A stretch of 64,000 nt of DNA, from NCBI GenBank assembly GCA_963978905.1, contig OZ022257.1, positions 34,935,919-34,999,918 on the forward strand, given 5' to 3'. The translations under genes were made by a program, and so were the position numbers. The notes under the pieces were generated by a model. It saw only the letters and a list, made by a program, of their open reading frames with translations, was not told the origin of the DNA and did no database searches. Shown here piece after piece: positions 11,701 through 42,597 of this stretch. The DNA comes from Trichostrongylus colubriformis. Lineage: Eukaryota > Nematoda > Chromadorea > Rhabditida > Trichostrongylidae. Numbering within the stretch: position 1 is the first letter of the stretch; each line of letters opens with the position of its first letter.

Positions 11701-13006
11701 CCAGCTGATGTGGAAGGCAGCATTTTTATACCCCAGGCGAATCGGTTGTAATTTTCTGACCCTGATGAAATGTAAAGCTTTCCTTCGGATATGGAAGTGG
11801 GCTCATTGCCACTACAGCATCTCCGCCTATTCTTTAGACTGTTGGTTAAAATTCGGAACCTGGCACCTTGCTGTTTGAACCGATCGGAGGGTGGAGTTTA
11901 CGCTCCACATCTGTCCCGCGATTCACCCCCTGTCATGGCTTGTTGGGACCGTGTCTGTTGGCTGTCTTAAGTAGACAAGATGGACTGCGGTGTCGGCACA
12001 CCTGGGAAATGGCCACGACTTGATTTGACCATTTCCCCTCTTCAACAATGAAAAAACGGAAAAAACAAAGAACGCTGGAACAAGGTAAGCGAAAGAACGC
12101 AACAACACGTTCACAATAAAAATCAGGGACAGGAGGTCCAGTTTCTAGGACCTTTACTATGGCAACAAATACCTTCTTTTTCATGTTAAACGATCGTTCA
12201 AATTACAACTTAAGGTGACTTAGAACCAGGAAGCGCTTATTATATATCCCCCCTGACGTGTTACCATTATTCACATGTTCATTTTCATGCTCCCGACGTT
12301 TTTTGGTTACAACAATGGTCGTGCCGTATCAATCATAAAGTCAATTTTATTGCATATTATATCGATTCCTTGCCTACTTTGTTGCCGTCATATATCGCTC
12401 ACTTTCTATGAAGAATTTTATCGATGCACATATCTGCGATTCTGTTCTTGTACCTACGAACACAGGAAATCCAAATGTTTAGCCTGCAGTGTATCTTCTT
12501 GCATTCTTCTGGCAATGTTCTCGAATCAGTTGACGTGGAATTCGACGTGCAATTTTTATGAAGTTCACTAGTTGAGTCAGTAACCACCCTCAACCTGTAA
12601 CTTTAAATAGCAAATTGTGTATTTTTATCAGCCAGTATATGAGGGAGTATGTATGATTCGTTGCACTGATATACGAATCTCATTCTTAGAGCTTGCCGAG
12701 TTTTTGACTTGTTTTACTACCATTTCTTCTCAGTGGCAGTCGGCTACGCTTATTTAGAGTCACCGGAAGGGGCAATATTGGAAGACTGTGGAATATGAAA
12801 GTAGGGATGCTCAGTAATGTAACAGTAGAGAAAGAGCGAGACACTAGCCGGGGTTGATTGCAGACGGACGGAGAGGCCAGCCACGGACGTTGTCCCGCCT
12901 TTGCCGGCAACTCGCCCGATTGCAGGACTGCAGAACGTGATAAGAAATCAAGCGGCGCTTTTTCAGTGCGAGTTCCGCCACACATCACTCTCTGAAATAG
13001 AGGGTT
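8709..13006. other. Gene-poor stretch
   Basis: About 4.3 kb with no convincing coding frame. It has a (TC)n microsatellite at about 9195-9211 and scattered AT-rich sequence. If the BTB gene downstream has 5' exons, they may lie here; I could not identify one with confidence. Confidence 0.4.
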
Positions 13007-13603
13007 TGGCACTATTTACCCAAAGCTACCCCACTACCTCTCCAACCGATGTGGTCGAAGAGGTGATTTTTGGAAAACCCTTCAATTTAGCTGCAAACTT
13101 TTACCCAGAGGTATTTCGACCCGTAGAACACGAATATGACATTCGTTTGGCGCGAGACCGCTTGGCGTCTGCGCCACAGGCACTGGCGCCAAAATGGGGT
13201 AGATCACCTAACTCGCTCAAAATTTGTCCCAAGGGGTATTTTGACCCGTAAAACACTAAGGCCGCGGTCATACTTTGCGTAAGTGCATTAGTTGACGCCG
13301 GCACCGGCGTCAACTAATGCACTTACGCAAAGTATGACCGCGGCCTAACATGACATATGTTCGGCAAGAAACTGCTTGGCGCGTGCGCAACAGGCGCCGG
13401 CTCCAAAATGGAGTGACGTCGGCGCCTATGGCGCAGGCGCCAAGCAGTTTCGCGCCAAACGAATGTCATATTCGTGTTCTGCGGGTCGAATTACCCCCGG
13501 GTAGAGGTTTGCAGCTAAATCGGGAAGTTTTCCAAAAATCACCTCTTGACCACATCGGCTGGAGAGGCAGTGGGGTAGCTCTGGGTTAATAGTGCTGAGG
13601 TTT
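13007..13603. mobile_element. Palindromic foldback element interrupted by a smaller MITE
   Basis: The outer arms pair from the ends (GCACTATTTACCCAAAGC against GCTCTGGGTTAATAGTGC) through CCAACCGATGTGGTC against GACCACATCGGCTGG, to about 13200 and 13420. A separate perfect hairpin (13260-13345) sits at the centre. The open frames across the element on both strands are palindrome shadows. I could not fix a target duplication for the outer element. Confidence 0.75.
13260..13345. mobile_element. Hairpin MITE with TAA duplication (Harbinger-like)
   Basis: GGCCGCGGTCATACTTTGCG starts a 42-bp arm that pairs perfectly with its partner around a 2-base CA spacer. TAA precedes (13257-13259) and follows (13346-13348). 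A second element with the same terminal GGCCGCGGTCATACT lies at 38591-38764, also between TAA copies. The 3-bp TAA duplication fits PIF/Harbinger-type MITEs. Confidence 0.8.
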
Positions 13604-15135
13604 GTTTTCAAAGAAGATGTATTCACAGTTCTAAGTTTTCCCTCACCCTCGCGGCGGTGCCTTCAGGTCTCTCATTCTCCTCGATTCAATCTGCCACTCC
13701 CATTTTTTTTAAGTGAATGGAATACTACTGGAACGATTGAAACAGTTTAGTAAAGAGTAGGTTCAGATCGTAAGTGGTCTTTAGGGACCAATTCATTTAC
13801 TCTCAGCGGGCTGTAAGCCAAACTCTTTGTAGGGCAAACTTTTTTCGTGAACTTTCATACTCAATTTTGTGTTTGAACGAGCTCTTAATATTCTTGATAT
13901 GTACAAAAGGCAATGCGTCTCTTCGTTTACAGTCTCCGTTCTTCTGTGAATGGCTTCTTAGATATATCCTCTTCTACTTTGTTGTATTGTATTTGTTTGT
14001 GTAGCAGTAGAATGAGGACTGTTTCCCAAACCGATGTTCTCTCAATGAGGCAGAAGGCGTCGCCCGCTACTCCTCTGCTGATTACCTGGGCCTCCGCGTA
14101 ATGATCGACTTCCTTATGCGCATGAACACTATCGCTAGAATGACACGAATGACGTCGCTGCACTCACATTTTCTTTACAAGCTTTTTTGAAACTTCGTCT
14201 TCGATGTTGTGAATGCTGTATTGGGCGACATGTGGATATAGGAGAGGGGTATGAAGAGTTGAGGCTTTGCATCTGAATTCACACACGGTCCAATAACGAT
14301 AAGTCAGTGAGGAGAAGTTGGAGGGAGATACGATAGGTGTTTGTGGGTCATAGTGTGGATTTTGCATATGCTTAGGAAGGAATGAAGGAAGAAGTAGTAC
14401 TTCTGCCCTTCCCCTCCCCTATTCGCTAGCGCCTTATTGTACGACTTTATCCTTTTTCTGTTGACATTGTAAGAGCAACTACGTTCTTAGATTATCAAGT
14501 GCAAGAGAAATGACTAGATCAACATTTGGGATATCTGCGAATACTTTTTGGATCATTCCTGCGCTATGTGCTCATTTTGAAGTGTTGGAGGACAACAGTG
14601 TGGATTTTTGCGTAAATTCATAGAAGAGCTCCAATTGTGTTAAGGCAATTTCTTAGTGCCATAATGGGCTTCGCGGAGAACATTCGTGCAGCTCCTTCTG
14701 TTAAGCCAAATCGTTGTACATCTGTCCAGCGCTACTACCCGCTATCCTGATATATTGATCTGTTTGGATTGTGATTTCATTATTATCTGAGATCCTGTAG
14801 TAGAGAGAGAGGCGTCGAGCCTGTTTCGCTTATGTATTTCATTGAGCAGATATTCATAGCACGATTGTCTATGAACATTTCCGTTCCTTCATATTCTTGG
14901 TGACGTGCGTCCACTTCTTCTTGTTAATGCTCTTGAAGGATATGTTTCCCATGCAAGGCTCTCTATCATCAGGCTTGCTCATATATCACTCTTGTTTGGT
15001 TCTAAAATTGGAGCACATATCAAACTCCTTTTGTGCTGGGTTCTGACGTATTTGTAGTATATTTGCCATTTTTAGCGGAAATTACATGCAGTACATAATT
15101 TCTAATTTCATTAAATAGTTTTGTTTTTCTTTCAG
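13604..15135. other. No gene recognised
   Basis: Only short frames without motifs. This could be promoter, 5' UTR or intron of the BTB gene whose first recognised exon begins at 15136. Confidence 0.4.
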
Positions 15136-34356
<19,221 letters not shown>

Positions 34357-35574
34357 TGGACGAGTTTCGAGAGTTGCGTACTATACGAGTTGCCGTGTGA
34401 AGATTGATCAGCGTTCCTAGTAGTGCTTACTCGTCGCTGAGTCGTTCACGCCTCCGTGAAGGTAGCGTCAGCGACCATTCCACTCAGTCACGTAATGAGG
34501 TCAATAATGCATAGCGTACTTGCGATGCTTTGTACATAAGTGTTTACGGTCGTTTCTGATCTTCGCCTTCTATCTATTGGTTCTTACTGTTGTCTTCGGA
34601 AGATATTCAAGCGCTTATGAGAGAGTATTGTTGAGCAACCGCAATCGCTTCACTTCCATTTGGTGTTCCATAATACATGTACGATTCAATCCGCCGTTCG
34701 CAACATAGTGACTCTGCTACCGCTTTTGATCGTGGAGTGAAGCTTAGCCCATCCAAGCTGCCCTTTTGGTTATTACCGCCAAACCTTTTTTCCACTTCTT
34801 AAAGGAACGGCAGCAGTGTTGATTCCATAGTTACTATTGGGAAACCAAGGAATTTTCCGCTTGCGTCTTTGACATCTCGCCTGACGCTAACACAATCATC
34901 GACCCATAACTGTTTGAATCAATCCTTTTTTCAACCAAATGAGACATGTTCACTTCGTTTCAATGTTGGGTGAATGACCCTTCTTGAAAACTCGCTGCGA
35001 AACTGCTTTGTGTACGCGTTTTCTAGCGCCCTGTTAGATACTTTCGGTGTCGTGATGGCATAATCAGGCGATCTATCCGCTTGATTTCTGTCACGGGACC
35101 CCCTTTCATGCCTTGTTGACGGTGTGTGCCATATATATTGCAAGCGTGTTACGTGTTGCAGAAATGTCATAGATATGGCACATGAACAGGAACGACGAGC
35201 TGTACGCCTTCCGCCCACTGGTCTGTTACATTATTGTGCTGTAATTATTATTCGAGTTGTGCTCGCTTGTATCTATTCAGTTACACATGTACTAAAATAA
35301 ATGAAAAATTCACTGTGCACATCTCATGAAACTGTTATGTAACCAAGAGTTCGATAGGGTTGTTCTGTGGTGCAGCAGTTCATTTTAAACCTAGAGGTGT
35401 CTAAGCGCAGAACCGATCACACAGTAACTTGCGTGGGTTGTCTGGTTAGTGCTTCTATCCATATAGGGAAGCTCTGCACGAGAATCATCAGCCTTGAATC
35501 AAGCAGTTCTCGGTTTCTGTTGTGGGGATTCGATGCTGTTTGTGTATTTCGCCTGTACCACGCTTACGCCATGC
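34357..35574. other. 3' flank of the BTB gene
   Basis: Presumably starts with the 3' UTR. The only plus-strand AATAAA I noticed is near 35297, about 940 bp after the stop, so the polyadenylation site is uncertain. No other gene recognised. Confidence 0.4.
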
Positions 35575-35577
35575 TGA

Positions 35578-36680
35578 CAAGGGAAGGATGGTAAGTCGAA
35601 GTGGCCGTTTGAAATGGGGTTCATACCAATGATAGGGCTCGGGATGCCATTCAACAATCTGCATTCCATATCTGCTGTGCGTCTCTGGGAGCAGAGTTAC
35701 AAGCGCTGAAAGAGAAGCTACTCAGTACATATGCGATAGGCAAGCGCTACAGAAGTGTGCTTCGATAACCATGTGGTCATGTGCTAGGACTCAAGTTCGA
35801 CGGGTCACGGGTTCGGATCCTTGCTGGCCTTTTTGCATTTTTCCCAAATTACTTCCCGAACGTTACAAACAAGGAATTACATGCTCTGAGAGCTTGACCT
35901 CACTAAGAAAGAGCATTTCTGAGGAAATGAATCCATTTTCGCTTTATCGTGTACATTTCCACTTCTTCGTTTATTGCCTTCACAAACATGTTTTTCACTG
36001 TCAGTGTATGAATCAACCCAGAACTGGACATGGTTTACACGGGCACTAGTTAAATTTGTGTCTCTTCCGAATAATTACGAGGTTTAATAAAAACCCAGAC
36101 GAACGTCTCTACAAATGCCAAGTATTCTTCAACACAGCCTGCCTTACATTCAAGTGGCAATCTTGGCAGAATTCACATTAGGTCAAAGGGTCATCTTCAT
36201 CCATAAAATGCTGGTTGTGAGAAATATTCTGCCCCAAGGTTGCTTGTTCTGCCCGAGGGTAAAATACTATAAAGGCAATAAACGCAGAAGTGGAGATGTA
36301 CATGATAAAACAGCGAAAATGGATTCATTTCCTAAGAAATACTCTTTCGTAGTGAGATCAAGCTCTCGGAGCATTTAATTCTTGTTTATAACGTTCGGGA
36401 AGTAATTTGGGAAAAATGCAAAAGTCACATTCAGCATGGAGCTGGACTCGTGACCCCTGGAACATGAGTCCTAGCACACAACCACTTGGCTATCGAAGCA
36501 CACATCTATTACACTTGTCTATCTCATATGTGCTGAGTTGCTTCTCTTTCAACACTTGTAACTCTGATCCCAGAGACGCACAGCAGATATGGAATGCAGA
36601 TTGGTGAATGGCATCCCGAGCCCTATCATTGGTATAAACCCCATTTCAAACGGCCACTTCGACTTACCATCCTTGCCTTG
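35578..36680. mobile_element. Tc4/Tc5-like foldback element, about 380-bp arms, TGA duplication
   Basis: The ends are CAAGGGAAGGATGG and CCATCCTTGCCTTG, with TGA on both sides (35575-35577 and 36681-36683). The arms (35578-35957 and 36312-36680) pair throughout, for example GTTTGAAATGGGGTTCATAC against its inverse at about 36631-36655. The centre is non-coding. The end sequence matches the type known from Tc4/Tc5. Each arm holds a tRNA-like module. Confidence 0.8.
35760..35836 (+). promoter_or_regulatory. tRNA-like Pol III module in foldback arm
   Basis: The left arm has an exact-style B box (GGTTCGGATCC, 35810-35820) and then TTTTT (35830-35834). The right arm, on the minus strand, has an A box TAGCCAAGTGG (36482-36492) and an anticodon-arm-like AGGACTCATGTTCC. 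The two arms together resemble a tRNA with a CAT loop; each alone is decayed. The acceptor stem does not close, so it is not a functional tRNA gene. Confidence 0.5.
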
Positions 36681-36683
36681 TGA

Positions 36684-38233
36684 GTTGCATGAGGATGATT
36701 CCAAAGAGACCGTTGGCGGAAATGGGCAGCCGGCATGACGTAACCCATTCCATTAGACTGTGGGACTAGGAGGTGAGGAGAGCGGGCGACAATGCGTGGG
36801 GAGTGAACCTTTGAGTTAACCACAGCGTCAAGGGACACTTGAAGGGTGCTGTGGTCCTTGTTTTGGTTATATTCAACTAGGGTGATTTTGATCGATATTT
36901 ATGGCTTCTGTGCACTTCCTACTTTTCTGGGTCCATTCCGCACTAGCACAGAAATTGATAGTGTTTTGGTGTTACTGCTTTCATAAAAGTATGAAGCTTG
37001 TGCAAACTGTGTATATTAAGAATCGTGTCTCAAACGAAATAGCACCAGTACAGTAACATGGAGATCGAAGTTCTTATGAAATTAAAGAAGCATTGGGCTA
37101 CTCATTGTAAGGGGAAGGAATGGCATAAGCAAAATATATTCTTCAAGGTATTTTTTCAGTTGTTGTGCAGAGCCGCCTATTTTATTTTGTCAATCAACTT
37201 TTACTGTGTATACTGATCAGTGTGAGTAGGATAAATAATATTAACGCTGATAATCTACTGAAGCTGGGCGTGCTTCTAACTCTAGGCAGGCTCTTCTCAT
37301 GTACGTAAGTGAATGCAGAATCTGCCAGCGACGTTTTTACGAACACATGAAATGGCTTCGGTAGAACCGTATAATATCCCGCTTGACAAAAGGAAAAATG
37401 GAAAGATCGAACATCGCACAAGTATCAGGCACTTGGTGTGACAAATACAGGCATGGATTGAATATCTCAAAGGGGAGGTTGGATTTTTTTTGAAAGTTCA
37501 TCAAGGAATCGTCGATCAACGACCATCTCTTCTTCAAGTGGTTCTTGGACCGATGAGGTGATTACGGCGACAAGATGTTGTCAGTCGATAATCACCTTGT
37601 ACGGGGTAGCAACAATATCAAGATACCTTGAATATCGATTGGCGGCCCTCTCTAATGTAAGGAGACCATTTTAGTATTCCAATGTGAACAACGCCAGTTA
37701 TTTAAGGGAGCAGGGAGGAGAAAAAAATTTCCTTGATGCAACATCAGCAGTGTCCGGAGAGAGTGGCCTGATCATGACGATTCGAACAGCTTCATCTATT
37801 GTTATAATGGTATCTAAGAAGGGTGGCTTCTGGAAGCGCCGCGAATAAGACATCGAATCGGTGAAAATGTTTAGAAGAGAAGGGTAGAAAAGTTTTTGTT
37901 CAAGATCCTCTCAGTAAAAGTGCGTATAAGCCTACAAGTGACTCCGCAAAGATAACCTTTCATCTATGGGAAGGTAAATGCTATTCATCTTTCACCCTAT
38001 TCAGTTATGAATTTTGTTGAAATGAATCAACTTAAGTTTTCATTGCTGACCTCAGGTACCCTTTTGACTCTGAGCAGCGCTTGTTAATTGATTCAAGATG
38101 GATTCAATCAATCGTTGAGGGAGATTTTCGAAAAGTACGACCTCTTTTCCCCCATAAAGCGACTCCTTCCTTCTTCAGGTTCCGCTCTGCGGTTTCTACT
38201 CAGTCAACTCGTTTTATCAAGGAAATCAAGAGC
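36684..38233. other. No gene recognised
   Basis: Only short frames. No splice-consistent coding pattern or motif found. Confidence 0.4.
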
Positions 38234-38341
38234 CTACAATACCGCTCGCGTCGGGGGAGTAATTTTCGCCTTGCGACGGTTTGTTCGCGAACAAACCGTC
38301 GCAAGGCGAAAATTACTCCCCCGACGCGAGCGGTATTGTAG
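38234..38341. repeat. Perfect 108-bp palindrome, no spacer
   Basis: CTACAATACCGCTCGCGTCG starts a 54-bp arm that meets its exact reverse complement at TTCG|CGAA (38287/38288). There is no loop and no mismatch. Two overlapping plus-strand frames across it are shadows. Confidence 0.9.
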
Positions 38342-38590
38342 TTTGAAAAAAAATTAGGCCAAACTTGTGACGAACGAGTCGTCGACCATGGGTTATGTTC
38401 TCGTACTCTGATGACCGAGGAAAAGGGTTAAAAATCATGCAAGTTGTGCGGCATGGATAAAGGATGAAAAAAGAGAAATTCAAAAGTCAGAAACCAAAGC
38501 GAATTTATGATATGGGCTTCTGCGTTCGCCGCCTCGCAATGCAACGGCGACGTGGCGATAGCGATGGAGCGCACATTGCTGTACGCGTAA

Positions 38591-38764
38591 GGCCGCGGTC
38601 ATACTCACCGCCAGCAGGGCGTGTCTGCGTTCACAGGCAGCGAGGGAGAGTGGCACGGGGAAGGTGCAGAGAAAACGCAGGCAACGAGGAAGGGTGACGT
38701 AGGCAGAGACGCAGAGATACGCAGCCACGCCCTGCCGCCGGCATCGCATAGTACGACCGCGGCC
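38591..38764. mobile_element. TAA-flanked MITE, second copy of the GGCCGCGGTC family
   Basis: Begins GGCCGCGGTCATACTCACCG and ends GTACGACCGCGGCC, between TAA copies at 38588-38590 and 38765-38767. Inner segments GCAGGGCGTG and CACGCCCTGC also pair. Same termini as 13260-13345. Confidence 0.8.
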
Positions 38765-39406
38765 TAACACCATGGACATCAATACATCCGCAGAACTGAC
38801 TTTTTCTCTGAGCTCTACTCGAAGATTGTAACAGGCTCCACTCATTGTGGACGGCTCTCTGCTCATTTCGAGTGTGCTCAAGATAGCTTAGACATTGGTT
38901 GATTCTAGCGAATTTTTCCTGGTATCAAGGCTGCGCTGGAACAGAATCATGAGTTTTTGTTGTGAGGACCACCCACTCGAGTTGCGCCACACCCACTGCG
39001 TCCAGAGCTCTTTTTTGACTTCAAAAACTCATCCCTGACCCCAATCCATCGTTGCTCCTCGTCTGGGTGACATCAGAACCCAATTAACGATTTTCCGTCG
39101 GTCTACTCTGATTCCGTTCAAGAGGTTTGCAACAGAGTCCCACAGGGTCAAGGCGTTAACGTTTATATGTGACGATGCTATTCCGTGAATAATGGAAACA
39201 CATGTTTATCAGAAACTCATTCATTAATTTTCATAAAAAACCAACACAGAACACTAAAATACACAAATCAATAGCAATTACTAAGATAACGTCATGAAAA
39301 CTAATGGATCGCTGAACAGATAGCCTAACACAATGAATAAATAGCAGCATCATTTACAAACTTTGTACATTCGAAAACAAAATTGCGATTTTGATGTAAA
39401 GCAAAT

Positions 39407-39994
39407 TCACTGCTTATGAGGAGCAGCCATGATGGGAATGCTTCGCTTCTGTGTAAGGCCATTGGTATTCTTTGGGGCTTCCACGGACAAATGTCCCTTG
39501 TCATCGAGTTGAGTATGAACCGCCTTCAGATCCACACTCTCAGGCAGCAACCATTTGCGGGTGAATGATCTGAATAATCAATACGATCATTATTTATTCA
39601 ACAGATATGAAAGTAGTACATGGCTCGACCGGACTTACCTGTGGATGGAGGTGTGATCGTTTCTCTGCTCCTGCTTGCCTTCGATGGTCAGCTCACGTCC
39701 TTCCACATGCACATTCAACTCTTCTGGGCGGAACTGCGACACATCCAACGAGACCGCGAATTTCTTGTCGTCGTCCACAAGCTGAAATGAAATGGACCTT
39801 CATGGAGTTCATTGCTATGAACGGCCTATCAAGCCGAACTTCTGACATACCTGCTGAGTTTCGTTGGCCACATGAAGCACCGAATGGTCAGCATCTCTCC
39901 AGTAGGGGAAAATGCTCCTCTCGAAACGATCCAGATCCCTCATTGTGTCGTACATCACATGGCTCATGAGACGAGGAATTACGGAGAGGTCCAT
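39407..39994 (-). CDS. hsp-16: Small heat-shock protein, HSP16 type (copy A, left arm)
   Basis: Exons 39994-39851, 39781-39639 and 39569-39407 (minus strand) give 149 residues with intact GT/AG introns. After a 45-residue N-terminal arm starting MDLSVIPRLMSHV, an alpha-crystallin domain runs from DDDKKFAVSLDVSQF through RELTIEGKQE to RSFTRKWLLPESVDL and DDKGHLSVEAPK. The C-terminal RSIPIM carries the I-x-I-type motif used in oligomer assembly. The family consists of ATP-independent chaperones that hold denatured proteins. It is divergent from the neighbour at 40333, with a shared 338-bp promoter. The paralogue at 55013-55599 differs at a few residues. Known C. elegans hsp-16 genes have one intron; this one has two. 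Confidence 0.95.
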
Positions 39995-40332
39995 AGTTGA
40001 GCGAGTGGCTTGATAGCGAATTCAAAGAAGCGTTCACACAATCAGGTAAAGGTTAAGGCCGTAAGAGTTGTGCGCCTTATATACCTCTCGCGAGATCTTC
40101 GAGAACCTTCGGGAACATTCGCCAATTATTGTGTTTGTGTTGTGTGTTGGCGCTCCTCGCGCTATCTCACCCGTGCCCCGCCTACCGCGTGACTCATCGA
40201 TGGCGCTGCAAAGCCGAGAGGCGGGATGAGAAGGATCTCGAATGTTCCAGAAGAATCCCTCCGAAAGGTATATAAGCACTGCGCAGAGTGGCGATTTCAG
40301 CACGTCTAGTTCAACGTTCTTCGCATTTAGCG
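39995..40332. promoter_or_regulatory. Bidirectional heat-shock promoter, left pair
   Basis: Two clusters of inverted TTC/GAA units, the heat-shock element pattern bound by HSF, lie at about 40098-40119 (TTCGAGAACCTTCGGGAAC) and 40237-40258 (CGAATGTTCCAGAAGAATCC). TATA boxes face outward: CTTATATACC at 40076-40085 for the minus gene and TATATAAG at 40269-40276 for the plus gene. Confidence 0.9.
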
Positions 40333-40953
40333 ATGCCAATCTGGATTCAGCCATGCTTTGCGGAAAGGGCGATTTTGCCCCGTTTCCTCGACGACGTCTT
40401 CAACGAGATCGACAACACCATCAGTGTGATCGACCGCTTCGAGAAACCCACTCGTCCATCTCTACGAAGACGGAAGGAAGCCCTGGTGAAGAACTCGGGC
40501 AAGGTATGGAAAGATTCCAAAAGCTCTTCGGACGTTTCCACCTTATCGCTCACCCTTACTGATGAAATCCTTTCAGATTACTGATGACGAATCGAAACTG
40601 GCCATCTCCTTAAATGTTTCAAAATTCAAGCCAGAAGAGCTAAAAGTGAACATCGATGGCCGAACCTTAACTATTGAAGGCCAACAAGAAGTGAAGGATG
40701 GCTCGAGCTACACAATGAGGTAAGTCTCGTATAGGTCGAACCCCTGGCATGTCTTGTTTGCCACGGATATTCCTTGAAATTCTTGCCTTTCAGGTCATTC
40801 GTTCGACAGTGGAACCTTCCAGAAGATGTAGACGTCGAGCAGATACGATCCACCCTTACTGAAAATGGCCAGCTAGCCATCGAGGTGCCAAAGGCTAAAC
40901 CGGCTGTCACTGCCAGGAACATCCCAATTCAGAAGGCGATCAGTCAGCAATAA
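40333..40953 (+). CDS. hsp-16: Small heat-shock protein, HSP16 type (copy B, left arm)
   Basis: Exons 40333-40503, 40577-40719 and 40794-40953 give 157 residues. The start at 40333 (MPIWIQPCFAERAILPRF) is the first ATG after a TATA box at 40269. The alpha-crystallin domain runs from DDESKLAISLNVSKFKPEEL through LTIEGQQEVKDG to SFVRQWNLPEDVDVEQI and GQLAIEVPKAK, with a terminal NIPIQ motif (I-x-I). A polyadenylation signal AATAAA lies at 41061-41066. It forms a divergent pair with the gene at 39407-39994. The right-arm paralogue (54673-54053) differs at a handful of residues such as F9S and P16L. The role as a stress-induced holdase is inferred from the family and promoter. Confidence 0.95.
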
Positions 40954-41412
40954 ATATGTATATGCTAACTATTGTATCGATCTCACTTGAGTGTGATCGA
41001 TTCCTTGCTAAAGTATAGTTTTACGGTTTCTCTTTGTAAGAAAATTTGTTTTGTTTATTTAATAAACAGTTGTACATAAAAGATTGTGCCATAACACTGA
41101 GTTAGGAATCAACAACATTGTACAGAGCAGCTGTGAGTGCGATACCAGTGGCAGGAAATGGAAAAGACTAAAGTGCTCGATATATTGATCACACCGGAGT
41201 ACGCCGCTCGCTGAGCTTGTTTGGATTCGTGCAAACATTTGAATGTCAGCCTCGGTCCCAGGCTAGACAAAAGGTGCCGTCAGTTGATTCATTTGTGGAA
41301 AAATATGTTTTAATATGAGTGATCAACACAAAACTTACAGTAATAAAATACTTAGTAATAAGATCCAAGTGGCTGTAGTCACGGATACTGTAAAGATTAT
41401 GAAGATGCTGAG

Positions 41413-41718
41413 ATGGGGGTCGTATTCGGGTCCCCGTTGACGGGGGGGGGGTCGTACTAATGCCATTTGCCTCGACACCTGGATGTGCCCTGGATGTAAA
41501 GATTGAGCCCGACTGGAGTATGGCAAATTTTTCCGGGCGCATCACCATCGCTCTGAAACCTTCCCAGACACACATCGATCGATATGGTGTTGCTGGAGCA
41601 CCACGACCATTTCGGCGTTCTATCGGCGCAGGCCCTTGCTTGTGCACTCCCAGGTGCAGAGGAAAATAGCCGCTTCAGTGGGACCCCCCTTTGCGCGGAC
41701 CAAATACGACCCCCACCC
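41413..41718. mobile_element. MITE with GGGGGTCGTATT ends
   Basis: The left end GGGGGTCGTATTCGG and right end CCAAATACGACCCCC form inverted termini. The same element is at about 53333-53604 in the right arm, so it predates the duplication. Related partial copies lie at about 51880-52075 and 52490-52600 and share ATCGATCGATATGGTGTTGC-like cores. Non-coding. Confidence 0.65.
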
Positions 41719-41728
41719 TCTTTTAGCC

Positions 41729-42137
41729 AGTAAGCGAGCGCGCCCAGCGGAAGGTGCTCTTCATGTGCCTCTGCCTCTAGCCATAGAATATACTGAAATT
41801 TATCCTTAATACAAGAACAAATACATAAAAGATTTTGAAGATATATACAATGAGAGTCGCACGAAAAGGCATAATGGGAAGATACATAATAAGACAATCG
41901 GCAAGATGCATGGCACGATATCATAGAGAGATCCTCCGGAGAGCGGGATGAAGGCTGTCGAGGGCGTCGCCCAAGAGATGGAGAAGAACGGTCCGGGCGT
42001 CCTCGGTCCGTGCAGGCAGCTGTCTCCTCGAAGCTGCGCGTCCTCCTCTTGCCACGCCCTGAAATATTCAAATGAGTCATGGAAAAACACCCCAAGGAAA
42101 AACACCCGTTCGATGCCGACGCGGCGAATCCCTTACA
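41729..42137 (-). repeat. 3' LTR
   Basis: 409 bp, nearly identical to 49093-49501. The purine tract at 42138-42154 (minus strand) adjoins it, which sets the orientation. The overlapping frames in it (for example 41806-42105) are not genes. Confidence 0.85.
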
Positions 42138-42597
42138 CCTTCCCCCTTTACCCCAAGTCCATCCCGGACTTAAAAGATGAAGGTAAAATAAGCCAGTAGT
42201 GGAAAGGAACTGGCTCACCGTTTGACTGGTTACTTGTTCATTCCCGCGCTGTGCTCTGTACCGTGCGGTTGCTCTGCTGGCTGCTCTGATCAATTTTATT
42301 CCGGCTTGGTGTTTTTTGGCCTTGGCTTCATTCTCCTTTCGAGGATCTACTCTGCTATATTCGTTGGCCTCTACCGTTGTGGCGAGGGTGAAATTTGACT
42401 GGTATTCAAAGCCACCGTCGCAGGTTTATTGTTTCCTTTCTTTTCTCATCGTGTTTTCGGACGTCGTGTGGGGTGTGCGACGATCGATATCGAATTCATT
42501 GTGATCTGGCGGTTTTTCCTTGTGGCAGGGAAAAAAAAAGAAATCTTCTGTTTGCTTGCCACCCCAGCCGGTGCTTATTTGTTATGCAATATTATTG

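Noticed and set aside
41457..42293. Long minus-strand frame of 278 codons
   Set aside because: It runs through the MITE, the 3' LTR, the purine tract and the LINE 5' end, so it is a chance frame across several repeats.
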